From positions 186,001 to 250,000 of the forward strand of contig NZ_RHHR01000009.1 of assembly GCF_003710915.1 (NCBI RefSeq): a DNA stretch of 64,000 nucleotides, read 5' to 3'. This document shows positions 9,444 through 18,128 of this stretch, in pieces. Position 1 is the stretch's first letter, and every line of letters starts with the position of its first letter. The DNA comes from Brevibacillus invocatus. Lineage in GTDB: Bacteria; Bacillota; Bacilli; Brevibacillales; Brevibacillaceae. The notes under the pieces were generated by a model, which made no database searches, was not told where the DNA came from, and worked only from the letters and a program-made list of their open reading frames with translations. The position numbers and the translations under genes are program-made.

Positions 9444-10864
9444 AGATTGATCACCACCATGCGTTCTTCTGTCATCTCTTCGACGGCATAACGAGGTCCT
9501 TCCTTGCCAAGACCACTATTTTTAACTCCACCATACGGCATGACATCGTTTCGATAGGTGGAAACGTCGTTAATCACTACGCCCCCGTACTCTAACACGC
9601 GTGCTGCCTTCATCGCAATATTTAAATCACGAGTGAAAATTCCTGCTTGCAAACCATACTCCGAATCATTGGCTTGTTCAAACGCTTCATCCAGATCGCT
9701 GTATGGAATGATGGTAACAACTGGAGCAAATACCTCCCGGCACACCACCTTCATTTCGGGCTTGGTATCTACCAGGACTGCTGGGTAGAACAGGGCTCCT
9801 TCGCGCTTCACAGGCATCAGGGACTTGGCGCCCTGGCTGATCGCCTCTTGTACCCATTCTTCTGTACGCGCTGCTTCTTTTTCGCTGATCATTGGTCCTA
9901 CATCGGTATCCGGATCTTCCGGATTGCCTACCTTCAACTGCTTCACTTCGGAAACATACAGATCGGTAAACTCCTGAACCACAGACTCGTGGACGTAGAT
10001 GCGTTGAACCGCGATACACGCCTGACCTGCGTTATGGAAGCTGCGTGCTGCTGTTTGACGGGCAGCCAGTGTCAGATCTGCATCCAGATGCACGATGTTT
10101 GGAGAGTTGTTGCCAAGCTCCAGGGCGACAGGGCGCATGCCGCTGCGTTCCTTGATATGACGGCCCACTTCACCCGAACCAGTAAAGGTGTACATCGCAA
10201 TTTTTGGTTCGTCCAGCAGCCATTCGCCTACTTGGCTTCCTGCGCCAGTGACGATATTGATATGTCCCTTTGGCAATCCTGCCTCTTCCAGAATCGCTAC
10301 CAGCAAATACGTCGCGATCGGCGTTACGGTGGCAGGCTTCACCACGATTGTATTTCCTGCAGCGATAGCCGGGGCGATCTTGTGGGTGCTAAGCAATAGC
10401 GGGTAGTTGAAAGGCGTAATAGCGCCAATGACTCCCTTCGGTACACGAATGGTAAAACCCAGTCTATTTTCAGATCCTTCTGTCGATTGCAGCGGCACCA
10501 TTTCTCCATGGATTCTCTTCGCTTCCTCAGCGGACAAGAGCAGGGTGTTGATCGTGCGATCCAGCTCGTTCATGGCATCCTTGCGCGTTTTGCCGACTTC
10601 GCGAATCAGGGAAAGCTCCATTTCATCTCGACGCGCTTCCATCAGTTCAGAAGCCTTCAACAAGATTTTGTAGCGCTGGAAGGGTGTCAACGTATCCTGC
10701 TTAAACTGCTTATGCGCCGCTTCTACTGCTGTGGATACGTGATGTTGTTCCGCCTTTGCGATGTGAGCGATGGTCTCGCCGGTAAACTTGTGAAAAACGG
10801 GAATGTAATTTTCTGTCTTGACCCATTCTCCATCGATGTACAAATCATAGATTTTAGCGTCCAT
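9440..10864 (-). CDS. NAD(P)-dependent aldehyde dehydrogenase
   Basis: Oxidises an aldehyde to its acid. 474 residues, full length. Recognisable are ITPFNYPLLLSTHKIAPA, the cofactor segment FTGSGEVG, LELGNNSPNIV with the catalytic Glu, NAGQACIAVQR with the catalytic Cys, and VCREVFAPVV. The look is that of the lactaldehyde / non-phosphorylating aldehyde dehydrogenase branch, not of betaine aldehyde dehydrogenases. I chose the ATG at 10864 (MDAKIYDLYIDGEW) because AAGGAGGAG sits upstream and the extra 27 upstream codons are unlike the family. It overlaps the downstream SDR gene by 4 bp and follows the dehydrogenase-decarboxylase gene. The specific aldehyde is unknown. Confidence 0.92.
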   Translation of the reverse strand: MDAKIYDLYIDGEWVKTENYIPVFHKFTGETIAHIAKAEQHHVSTAVEAAHKQFKQDTLTPFQRYKILLKASELMEARRDEMELSLIREVGKTRKDAMNELDRTINTLLLSAEEAKRIHGEMVPLQSTEGSENRLGFTIRVPKGVIGAITPFNYPLLLSTHKIAPAIAAGNTIVVKPATVTPIATYLLVAILEEAGLPKGHINIVTGAGSQVGEWLLDEPKIAMYTFTGSGEVGRHIKERSGMRPVALELGNNSPNIVHLDADLTLAARQTAARSFHNAGQACIAVQRIYVHESVVQEFTDLYVSEVKQLKVGNPEDPDTDVGPMISEKEAARTEEWVQEAISQGAKSLMPVKREGALFYPAVLVDTKPEMKVVCREVFAPVVTIIPYSDLDEAFEQANDSEYGLQAGIFTRDLNIAMKAARVLEYGGVVINDVSTYRNDVMPYGGVKNSGLGKEGPRYAVEEMTEERMVVINL

Positions 10865-10972
10865 ACTCCTACTCCTCCTTGTTCTTACATGGCCGATTCT
10901 GCCTGTATCATCATGGGGACCGCCAAGACGTTTGCGGTCGCCCACTCATGATCCCTAGTAGATGGTATGCTC

Positions 10973-12049
10973 CTAGCGAGTTGCTTTGTAGATCTGGCTG
11001 ACGATTTCGTCTCCCAGTTCTTTCGTTGTTGCTTTTCCTCCAAGGTCAGGAGTTTGTACCTTGCCGTCGATCAGAACTTGCTCGATGGAATCCAGAATGA
11101 CTTTTCCGATCTCCGGAAGGCCCAGGTGGTCCATCATCATGCTCAGACTCCAGATTTGTGCGATCGGATTGGCAATTCCCTTGCCTGCGATGTCTGGTGC
11201 GGAGCCATGAATCGGCTCGAACATGGACGGGAATTCTCTTTCAGGATTGATATTGGCAGAAGGCGCCAGACCAAGTCCACCCACAACGGCTGCTCCCAGG
11301 TCTGTCAAAATGTCGCCGAACAGGTTGCTCGCCACGACAACATCAAACTCTTCTGGGCGTGTAATAAAATAGGCAGCCAAGGCATCGATATGGTACAGAT
11401 TTGTTTCGATCCCTGCGTGTTCACGTCCCACTTCCTTGACGATTTCATCCCAGAAAGGCATGGAGTGGTTAATTCCATTGGATTTGGTTGCCGCAGTCAG
11501 TCGCTTTTTCGGTCTTTTCTCTGCCAGATTGTAAGCGTACTTGATGATTCGCTCGGTACCATATCGGGTAAAGACGTTGTTCTGTACAGCCATCTCGAAC
11601 GGAGTGCCTTGATGCATCCGACCGCCCATGTTGGAGTACTCACCCTCTGTATTTTCCCGAACGACTACGAAATCAAGATCGTCGTGACCCTTGTAGCGCA
11701 ATGGACTTTCCAGGCCACGAAGAAGTTTGACTGGTCTTAAGTTGACATACTGTTGAAAGGCTCTGCGAATCGGAAGAATCAATTCCCAAACTGATATATG
11801 ATCGGGTACGCCCGGAGCACCGATAGCACCCAGCAAGATCAGATCGTAATCTTTCAGCACGTCCAAACCATTTTCCGGCATCATTCTGCCGTTCTTCAGA
11901 TAGTACTCGCAGTTCCACGGCTTCTCATCGCAAGCAAAGCGGATACCTCCGTGACTTTCCTCTATTGCTTTGAGCACCTTCAGCCCTTCATTCATAACCT
12001 CGGGACCGATTCCGTCTCCTGGTATCACTGCGATTGAATAATGTAGCAA
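10973..12049 (-). CDS. Tartrate / D-malate dehydrogenase-like (isopropylmalate dehydrogenase family)
   Basis: NAD-dependent beta-decarboxylating 2-hydroxyacid dehydrogenase. 358 residues, normal for the family. Motifs: IPGDGIGPEV at the N-terminus, NLRPVKLLRG, VVRENTEGEYSN, NLFGDILTDLGAA (Mg and substrate binding) and EPIHGSAPDIAGKG. The combination of NCEYYLKNGRMMPENGLD and LGAIGAPGVPDHISVW points to tartrate dehydrogenase / D-malate dehydrogenase more than to LeuB. The start is TTG at 12049 (TTG CTA CAT), with GGGGGGAG upstream; the frame is open for another 102 codons but contains the sigma-54 promoter there. First gene of the operon. Substrate (D-malate, tartrate or similar) is inferred. 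Confidence 0.87.
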   Translation of the reverse strand: MLHYSIAVIPGDGIGPEVMNEGLKVLKAIEESHGGIRFACDEKPWNCEYYLKNGRMMPENGLDVLKDYDLILLGAIGAPGVPDHISVWELILPIRRAFQQYVNLRPVKLLRGLESPLRYKGHDDLDFVVVRENTEGEYSNMGGRMHQGTPFEMAVQNNVFTRYGTERIIKYAYNLAEKRPKKRLTAATKSNGINHSMPFWDEIVKEVGREHAGIETNLYHIDALAAYFITRPEEFDVVVASNLFGDILTDLGAAVVGGLGLAPSANINPEREFPSMFEPIHGSAPDIAGKGIANPIAQIWSLSMMMDHLGLPEIGKVILDSIEQVLIDGKVQTPDLGGKATTKELGDEIVSQIYKATR

Positions 12050-12102
12050 TCGACTCCCCCCAATAATCACCGAAATATTTAGACAATTCACCCTAAATAT
12101 CT

Positions 12103-12118
12103 TGCATGTTCCGTGCCA
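12103..12118 (-). promoter_or_regulatory. Sigma-54 (-24/-12) promoter of the catabolic operon
   Basis: Minus strand reads TGGCACGGAACATGCA: GG and GC elements separated by exactly 10 bp, matching TGGCAC-N5-TTGCW except one T. The predicted start near 12092 leaves a leader of about 43 nt before the TTG start. A weaker cre-like sequence (12143-12156, two mismatches) lies just upstream. Confidence 0.8.
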
Positions 12119-12206
12119 AAAAGAAAGAATCGTGTCGAAAGCTAAAAACGCTTTCCATTCAACTAAATGAAAAAACGGATAAAAGGGCCAAACTAAACAA
12201 ATGAAA

Positions 12207-12239
12207 CAAAGTGTTGCAACAAATCGTTGCAACACTTTG
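12207..12239. promoter_or_regulatory. Palindromic upstream activator site
   Basis: Perfect inverted repeat AAAGTGTTGCAAC-N5-GTTGCAACACTTT, extended by one pairing base on either side, about 115-145 bp upstream of the sigma-54 start point. The position and symmetry fit an enhancer for a dimeric sigma-54 activator, most simply the product of the adjacent gene. It could also form a hairpin if transcribed, but it lacks a T-tract on the minus strand. Confidence 0.72.
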
Positions 12240-12321
12240 TCGAATAGTACGATCTTATAAACGCAAAGTGCCGCGTTCATGAATTCTGGAACGCATATTC
12301 CTATAGAGAAATCGGTAGCAT

Positions 12322-14199
12322 TCATTCGATCTGATACTGTTTCATCTTTCGCCACAGCGTAGTGCGATCCATCCCCAATGCTTTGGCTGCCACTGTCCGA
12401 TTGTGTTTGGCCTTTTCCAAAGCATCCCTGATCTTCGAAGCCTCCTGGTTCATCTCTTCCGTAAACCGCGGAATCAAACTCCCGTAATATTCATCATCGG
12501 TTCTCGAAATTCTTTTCTTGCCTTGAAATAACCATGCCACATCTTCCACATGTACCATTCCATCCCTTGATAGCAGCACCATGCGTTCGACCACATTACG
12601 CAGCTCCCGTACATTTCCCGGCCAATGATGTTGCTGGAACAACAGGTAGATCTCCGTATCCAGCGTGACTATTTTTTGCTCATGCTGTTCATTCATTTCC
12701 TGGATCATGCTGTCGATGAGCGCCGGTATATCGTCCAGACGCTCGCGCAGCGAAGGTACCTCCAGCTTGAGCATATTGATCCGGTAGTAGAGGTCGGAGC
12801 GAAATTGCCCCTTCTCGATTTCCCTTTCCAGATTGCGATTGGTAGCTACGATGATACGAACATCTACCGGAATGACACGCTCTCCACCTACACGTCGAAC
12901 CCGCCGTTCCTGCAGCACCCTGAGTAAATGCACCTGAATCCGTAAGGTCATCTCCCCGATTTCATCCAGAAATAGCGTTCCGCCGTGAGCCAATTCAAAC
13001 AACCCCGGCTTGCCGCCCTTTTTCGCTCCGGTAAATGCGCCTTCTTCGTACCCAAAAAGCTCGCTTTCCAAAAGGCTCTCCGGCAATGCTGCACAGTTGA
13101 CGGCGAGAAACGGCCCCAATGCCCGTCCGCTTTCCAGATGAATGCCTTGGGCAAACAATTCCTTCCCCGTCCCCGACTCGCCTGTAATTAATACCGTCGC
13201 ATTGCTTTTGGCAAAAAGAGCTGCGTGCTGCTTGGTTTCCCGGATCTGCGCAGAGGTGCCAATAATATTTTCCAGCCGATATCTTGCTTCCAGACCGCTC
13301 TCATGCAATTTTTTACGCAGAGACATCTCCATCTTCTGAATATCGCTGATCTCCTTGAAATTGGAGACCGCACCCACGACCTGATCCTTCACGATCACCG
13401 GAATGCGGTTGATGACAATCGAGCGATCCAATACCGTCGCCACGTCCCCAAGCTCCTGCCGCCCCGTTTTGAGGACACGCAGCATATCCGAATGAGGGAT
13501 GTAATCCGTGATCGGCCTTCCCAGCACATCCCCGGAAAGTCCCAGCAGCATTTTCGCTTGCTCATTGACCAGTGTAATCCGGCTCTGGCGATCTACCGCA
13601 ATAACAGCATCGTGCAAGGAATCGACTACTGCTCCCATGAGCAATTTTTCTCTCAGCCGATCACGAGTGAATGGAACCAGAGAAACAGCCTGTTGCACAG
13701 CTCGTCTGATCGTGGAAAGCGACGGCTCCACCAGATGCCATTCCCCGTGTGGCGGCTTGGATCGGCGTATACTGGTATCCCACACGGGGGCGAGATAGGT
13801 AAATGGCTCTTCTGCTCCTCGCAGATTGACATTCTCTGTGGCATGAAAAAGGCATGGGCAGCCTACCGTATCCGGTTCTAGCTCGAATTCCTTCTCCAGC
13901 CAGCTCTTTTCATTTTCCGAAGCGCACACGACGATTTGCTCCACGGTCTTTCCCGCTTCCCGCAAGCTGTCGACTTTATCCTTGATGTCATTCAGATCGA
14001 TGGACAAAGTAACCACAGGAAGCGAGAGGGACGCCATCTCTTCCGCATACGGCTCAGAGGTAATGACCACGAATGGCGTCATCATATGGTCCAGAATCGA
14101 TCGGATCGAGTAAAAGTACACGACAGGATGTTCTTCCGTATCCAGCAGAGCAGCAATTTTACTCTCCACCGTTTTATCTAGTCTATATAAAGCGATCAT
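12322..14199 (-). CDS. Sigma-54-dependent transcriptional activator with PAS domain
   Basis: Enhancer-binding protein that drives sigma-54 polymerase by ATP hydrolysis. 625 residues: an N-terminal region (1 to about 185) I do not recognise with certainty, perhaps a degenerate PrpR-type sensor; PAS domain (about 190-300, with [20 protein letters not shown]); AAA+ domain (about 320-545) with [19 protein letters not shown] loop and [12 protein letters not shown]; Fis-type HTH at the C-terminus ([19 protein letters not shown]). The ATG at 14199 overlaps the stop of the upstream regulator gene (ATGA). Gene order suggests it controls the operon at 12049 through the palindrome between them. Ligand unknown. 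Confidence 0.9.
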   Translation of the reverse strand: MIALYRLDKTVESKIAALLDTEEHPVVYFYSIRSILDHMMTPFVVITSEPYAEEMASLSLPVVTLSIDLNDIKDKVDSLREAGKTVEQIVVCASENEKSWLEKEFELEPDTVGCPCLFHATENVNLRGAEEPFTYLAPVWDTSIRRSKPPHGEWHLVEPSLSTIRRAVQQAVSLVPFTRDRLREKLLMGAVVDSLHDAVIAVDRQSRITLVNEQAKMLLGLSGDVLGRPITDYIPHSDMLRVLKTGRQELGDVATVLDRSIVINRIPVIVKDQVVGAVSNFKEISDIQKMEMSLRKKLHESGLEARYRLENIIGTSAQIRETKQHAALFAKSNATVLITGESGTGKELFAQGIHLESGRALGPFLAVNCAALPESLLESELFGYEEGAFTGAKKGGKPGLFELAHGGTLFLDEIGEMTLRIQVHLLRVLQERRVRRVGGERVIPVDVRIIVATNRNLEREIEKGQFRSDLYYRINMLKLEVPSLRERLDDIPALIDSMIQEMNEQHEQKIVTLDTEIYLLFQQHHWPGNVRELRNVVERMVLLSRDGMVHVEDVAWLFQGKKRISRTDDEYYGSLIPRFTEEMNQEASKIRDALEKAKHNRTVAAKALGMDRTTLWRKMKQYQIE

Positions 14200-15926
14200 A
14201 GCTCCTCCCAGGTAGCAGGCAAAGAAATGCGGTACTCAGCCATTTTTCGATAAAGTGTATTGCGCCCGATCTGAAGCAGCTTGGCTGCCTGACTTACATT
14301 GCCTCCCGTTGCGCGAATCGCTCGTCTGATGGCCTCCTTCTCCGTTTCCTTTAGCGAGGGCAGCGCATCCTCTGATTCCAAAACGTCCCTGACTTCGTCC
14401 AGCCCCTCCAATTGGATGTGGTCAGCCTCGATATCCTCGCCGTCCGCCAAAAAAGCCGCCTGGATCAGCACACCTTGTAGCTCCCGTACATTGCCTGGCC
14501 AGGAATGAGACACAAGCAACGCCTGTGCTTCCCTGGAAATGGACGGAGCGACACCCTCAGGAGAAAGCTGCTGCAAGAGGTGCCGGGCAAGCTCGGGAAT
14601 ATCGGTTCGACTGCGCAGAGGCGGCAATTGAATCATGACGCCCTTGAGCCGGTAGTACAGGTCTGCACGAAAACGTCCTGCCCTGATTTCCTCAGGCAAA
14701 TTCCGATGTGTAGCGGCAATCACCCTCGCGTAGATCGGTCTGGACTGATTGCTTCCGACTGGTGTCACGACCTTTTCCTGCAAGACGCGCAATAGTGCAG
14801 CCTGAGAGCGAAGCGACATGTCCCCGATCTCATCGAGAAAAATCGTCCCTCTCTTCGCCGCCTCAAACTTGCCGATCCTTCCTTCACGTTGCGCCCCGGT
14901 AAAAGAACCGCCTTCATAACCAAATAATTCGCTCTCAATCAAATTTTCCGGAATCGAGCTGCAATTTACCGCAATAAATGGCTCTTGCGCTCGCGGACCT
15001 GTTTCATGGATCATCTGAGCAAACAGCTCTTTGCCCGTTCCACTCTCCCCCAAAAGCAGCACCGGAAAATCGACGCGAGCTGCTTTTTGCCCGAGCATTT
15101 TTGCTTGCAAGAATCGCGGGCATGTTCCGGCAAGACGAGGAAAAGGCTTCAGCAGGGCGGGTGAAGCGGAAGGCCATATCCGCTTTCGCTTATCCTGTAT
15201 CGTGTTTTCCATACCTGCATCCATCTGCTCTATGACCCGGCCCATTACTTCAGAACCCAGCTGCCTTTTCGCCGATTCATTCATTCCTACGATGCGGTCA
15301 TCGCGATCCAGTCCGATCAGCGGCAACGATCGTTGGGTCCGAGAGTCAGCCTGCGGCAACGTCACGATGCGATCGGCTTCTGCCGACAGAAAGTGATTTT
15401 GCAGCGCTTCGGCAACCATGCAGACAAGCGTCAGAGAGAGTGGATGATTGTATTCTTTTCTCGTACTGATATTTACGACACCCAGAAGTTCACCTGCAGT
15501 AGAAAAAATCGGTGACGCTGAGCATGTCAAAAACTGATTTTCCAAAAAGTAATGCTGTTCTCCCTGCACATGAACGGGCTGCTTTTCGATCAAAGCCGTT
15601 CCGATCGCATTGGTTCCCTTGTGCCCCTCTTTCCAATTCGCCCCGATCTGCAGCTGTACTTTTTGCGCCTGATTGGCAAACGTCGGATCACCCACTGTAT
15701 GGATAATGTTTCCGTGTCGGTCAGCGAGCAGGGCGATGTGTTCCGTGTGCAATAAGAAGGGCTCCAATCTTCCAAACAACGGAAGACTTCTGCGAATCAG
15801 GAGGTGATTTTCTTGAATGATTTCTTTGATTCGATTCATGGATATGATTTGATCATGTGCATTCTCTGTGGCTTTGAGGTTCGATTCTTGGCAGCGCTTC
15901 CATGACTGCAAAACAATCGTCGACAA
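14196..15926 (-). CDS. AcoR-like sigma-54-dependent activator (GAF domain)
   Basis: Sigma-54 enhancer-binding protein of the AcoR/GAF type. 576 residues: N-terminal WKRC region typical of AcoR, GAF domain (about 60-190), AAA+ domain (about 280-480) with [19 protein letters not shown] and [11 protein letters not shown], and Fis HTH ([21 protein letters not shown]). The sigma-54 contact loop reads GSFTGA where GAFTGA is canonical. The start is TTG at 15926 behind GGGAGGGAAGGG. It is divergent from the acetaldehyde-type dehydrogenase gene, whose sigma-54 promoter it most likely activates, and is translationally coupled to the next regulator gene. Ligand (acetoin, acetaldehyde or alcohol-derived) is inferred only. 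Confidence 0.9.
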   Translation of the reverse strand: MSTIVLQSWKRCQESNLKATENAHDQIISMNRIKEIIQENHLLIRRSLPLFGRLEPFLLHTEHIALLADRHGNIIHTVGDPTFANQAQKVQLQIGANWKEGHKGTNAIGTALIEKQPVHVQGEQHYFLENQFLTCSASPIFSTAGELLGVVNISTRKEYNHPLSLTLVCMVAEALQNHFLSAEADRIVTLPQADSRTQRSLPLIGLDRDDRIVGMNESAKRQLGSEVMGRVIEQMDAGMENTIQDKRKRIWPSASPALLKPFPRLAGTCPRFLQAKMLGQKAARVDFPVLLLGESGTGKELFAQMIHETGPRAQEPFIAVNCSSIPENLIESELFGYEGGSFTGAQREGRIGKFEAAKRGTIFLDEIGDMSLRSQAALLRVLQEKVVTPVGSNQSRPIYARVIAATHRNLPEEIRAGRFRADLYYRLKGVMIQLPPLRSRTDIPELARHLLQQLSPEGVAPSISREAQALLVSHSWPGNVRELQGVLIQAAFLADGEDIEADHIQLEGLDEVRDVLESEDALPSLKETEKEAIRRAIRATGGNVSQAAKLLQIGRNTLYRKMAEYRISLPATWEEL

Positions 15927-16002
15927 TTCCCTTCCCTCCCACTAGAAAACTTGGCTGCGTCAAGCTATGTGCGGAGCCTTCGTTGCACTATCATTCTCCT
16001 CC

Positions 16003-16011
16003 AGTATACCA
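16003..16011 (-). promoter_or_regulatory. Extended -10 promoter of the AcoR-like gene (candidate)
   Basis: Minus strand TGGTATACT is a strong extended -10 (TGN-TATACT) with no good -35. It lies about 80 bp upstream of the TTG start and next to the activator-site repeats, so the activator may control its own synthesis. Confidence 0.45.
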
Positions 16012-16030
16012 TGATTCTCTCGTCTGGCAT

Positions 16031-16069
16031 TGTTCCACTATAGAACGCAAACTGTTCCATTATGATACA
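16031..16069. promoter_or_regulatory. Candidate activator binding repeats upstream of aldehyde dehydrogenase
   Basis: Two TGTTCCA units 22 bp apart; the first forms the inverted repeat GTTC-N7-GAAC (TGTTCCACTATAGAAC). They lie about 85-110 bp upstream of the predicted sigma-54 start, the usual enhancer distance. Assignment to the AcoR-like protein is by position. Confidence 0.5.
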
Positions 16070-16088
16070 TATTTTTTGTGCGTGTTTT

Positions 16089-16102
16089 TGAAAACGTTGT
16101 CA
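16089..16102. promoter_or_regulatory. Perfect CcpA cre site
   Basis: TGAAAACGTTGTCA matches the Bacillus cre consensus TGWAANCGNTNWCA at all 14 positions. It lies between the activator repeats and the sigma-54 promoter, about 50 bp upstream of the predicted start, where bound CcpA could interfere with looping. Confidence 0.75.
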
Positions 16103-16120
16103 TACCTTGCTCGTTTCAGG

Positions 16121-16136
16121 TGGCATGGGATTTGCT
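16121..16136 (+). promoter_or_regulatory. Sigma-54 (-24/-12) promoter of the aldehyde dehydrogenase operon
   Basis: TGGCATGGGATTTGCT: GG and GC spaced by 10 bp, one mismatch to TGGCAC-N5-TTGCW. The predicted start is near 16147, leaving a leader of about 39 nt with GAGGAGG before the ATG at 16186. Confidence 0.85.
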
Positions 16137-16185
16137 GAATGAAGAGATCGTACCGTACATGAGATAGATGTGAGGAGGCGTTCGC

Positions 16186-17706
16186 ATGATCTATGCACAA
16201 CCCGGCCAAGCCGGATCCAAAGTAACCTTCAAAAATCGCTACGACAATTACATCGGGGGCAAATGGGTTCCACCTGTCAAAGGAGAGTACTTTGAAAATG
16301 TGACCCCAGTGACTGGCAAGGTATTTTGCGAGGTGGCTCGGTCCACAGCCGACGATATCGAACTGGCTCTGGACGCCGCACATGAAGCCAAGACTGCTTG
16401 GGGGAGGACTTCGGTAACGGAGCGCTCCAATATCCTGCTGAAAATTGCGGATCGGATCGAAGCAAATCTGGAGACTCTGGCTGTTGCCGAAACATGGGAC
16501 AACGGAAAGCCGGTCCGTGAGACGCTCGCTGCTGATTTGCCACTGGCGATCGATCACTTCCGCTATTTTGCCGGCAGCATTCGCGCACAAGAAGGAACCC
16601 TCAGTGAAATCGACAACGGAACGGTCGCGTACCATTTCCATGAGCCGCTTGGCGTAGTCGGGCAGATCATTCCGTGGAACTTCCCACTGTTGATGGCTAC
16701 TTGGAAGCTGGCACCTGCTCTGGCTGCAGGCAATTGCGTCGTCCTGAAGCCAGCTGAACAAACTCCTGCATCCATTCTCGTGTTGATGGAGCTGATCGGC
16801 GATCTGCTTCCTCCAGGCGTAGTGAACGTCGTCAATGGCTTTGGCCTGGAAGCAGGCAAACCGCTAGCCTCCAGCAACCGTATCGCCAAAATTGCCTTCA
16901 CGGGTGAAACGACGACCGGTCGCCTCATCATGCAATACGCTTCTCAAAACATCATCCCTGTCACGCTGGAGCTGGGCGGCAAGTCCCCGAACATCTTCTT
17001 CCCCGATGTATTCGCCAAAGACGATGCTTTTCTGGACAAAGCACTGGAAGGCTTTGTGTTGTTCGCTCTCAACCAAGGCGAAGTGTGCACATGCCCATCC
17101 CGCGCCCTGATTCACGAAAGCATCTACGAACCATTCATGGAGCGCGCTCTGCAACGGGTTTCGGCCATCAAGCAGGGCAATCCACTGGATACGGATACCA
17201 TGATTGGAGCGCAGGCATCGCTGGAGCAGATAGAAAAAATCCTTTCCTACCTCGACATCGGCAAGCAAGAAGGAGCAGACTGCCTGATCGGAGGAGCATC
17301 CGCGCAATTGGGCGGAGATCTGGAAGGAGGGTACTACATCCAGCCTACTGTATTCAAAGGGCACAACAAAATGCGCATTTTCCAGGAAGAAATCTTTGGT
17401 CCAGTCGTGGCAGTAACAACCTTTAAGGATACCGAAGAAGCTCTTTCCATCGCGAACGACACTCTCTATGGTCTCGGATCGGGTGTATGGACCCGCGATA
17501 TGAATACAGCCTATCGCATGGGTCGTGAAATCCAGGCAGGACGCGTATGGACCAACTGCTATCACGCTTACCCTGCTCACGCAGCGTTCGGCGGCTACAA
17601 GAGCTCAGGGATCGGCCGCGAAAACCATAAAATGATGCTCTCTCATTATCAACAAACCAAAAACCTCTTGGTCAGCTACAGCGACCAGGCACTTGGATTC
17701 TTTTAA
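16186..17706 (+). CDS. NAD-dependent aldehyde dehydrogenase (acetaldehyde type, AldB/AcoD-like)
   Basis: Oxidises aldehydes, probably acetaldehyde, to acids. 506 residues, full length: [22 protein letters not shown], cofactor segment [21 protein letters not shown] with catalytic Glu, [14 protein letters not shown] with the CxC catalytic Cys, and [10 protein letters not shown]. The [11 protein letters not shown] signature, the C-terminal [15 protein letters not shown] and the DUF779 neighbour are typical of AldB/AcoD-type enzymes of ethanol and acetoin catabolism. The ATG follows GAGGAGG. It has its own sigma-54 promoter with cre and lies divergent from the AcoR-like activator, so it is likely induced by its substrate and repressed by good sugars. 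Confidence 0.93.
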   Translation: MIYAQPGQAGSKVTFKNRYDNYIGGKWVPPVKGEYFENVTPVTGKVFCEVARSTADDIELALDAAHEAKTAWGRTSVTERSNILLKIADRIEANLETLAVAETWDNGKPVRETLAADLPLAIDHFRYFAGSIRAQEGTLSEIDNGTVAYHFHEPLGVVGQIIPWNFPLLMATWKLAPALAAGNCVVLKPAEQTPASILVLMELIGDLLPPGVVNVVNGFGLEAGKPLASSNRIAKIAFTGETTTGRLIMQYASQNIIPVTLELGGKSPNIFFPDVFAKDDAFLDKALEGFVLFALNQGEVCTCPSRALIHESIYEPFMERALQRVSAIKQGNPLDTDTMIGAQASLEQIEKILSYLDIGKQEGADCLIGGASAQLGGDLEGGYYIQPTVFKGHNKMRIFQEEIFGPVVAVTTFKDTEEALSIANDTLYGLGSGVWTRDMNTAYRMGREIQAGRVWTNCYHAYPAHAAFGGYKSSGIGRENHKMMLSHYQQTKNLLVSYSDQALGFF

Positions 17707-17709
17707 ATC

Positions 17710-18051
17710 ATGAATGCAGCGGAAAAAGTGCTCGCGACGGATGCAGCCTTGCAACTGATTGAGCGGCTCCAGGCAAAGCACGGCAAGCTGATGTTCCACC
17801 AATCCGGCGGCTGCTGTGATGGCAGCTCCCCCATGTGTTACCCGCTCGGTGAATTTCTCGTCGGCGAGCAGGACGTTCTGTTAGGCGAAATTGGAGGGTG
17901 CCCGTTTTACATGGGCAAGGCGCAGTACGAATACTGGAAGCACACCCAATTGATCATCGACGTGGTAAAAGGGCGAGGCGGCATGTTTTCGCTCGAAGGC
18001 CCCGAGGGGGTTCGCTTTCTGACCCGTTCACGCTTGTTTCCTGACTCCTAA
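17710..18051 (+). CDS. DUF779 family protein
   Basis: 113-residue protein of the DUF779 family, commonly found next to acetaldehyde-type dehydrogenases; molecular role unknown to me. Contains a conserved Cys cluster, SGGCCDGSSPMC (about 33-44), plus Cys in GGCPFYM, suggesting metal or cofactor binding. It starts 3 bp after the dehydrogenase stop without an obvious ribosome site, so translational coupling is likely. Followed by a terminator. Confidence 0.88.
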   Translation: MNAAEKVLATDAALQLIERLQAKHGKLMFHQSGGCCDGSSPMCYPLGEFLVGEQDVLLGEIGGCPFYMGKAQYEYWKHTQLIIDVVKGRGGMFSLEGPEGVRFLTRSRLFPDS

Positions 18052-18076
18052 TCCTGTTAGAACGCAAAGAAAAGCG

Positions 18077-18119
18077 AAAAGACCGTCTCAGCCTGTTTAC
18101 AGGTCCGAGCGGTCTTTTT
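18077..18119. terminator. Bidirectional rho-independent terminator
   Basis: AAAAGACCG pairs with CGGTCTTTT between converging genes. It carries T-tracts in both directions and can end both the DUF779 operon and the second DEAD-box gene. Confidence 0.8.
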
Positions 18120-18128
18120 CTACTCCGT

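Noticed and set aside
12207..12239. Palindrome read as a terminator
   Set aside because: No T-tract on the minus strand and it lies upstream of a sigma-54 promoter, so an activator site explains it better.
12050..12355. Long N-terminal extension of the TtuC-like dehydrogenase
   Set aside because: The extra 102 codons carry the sigma-54 promoter and palindrome and have no family similarity; a TTG with a strong ribosome site at 12049 fits the family start.
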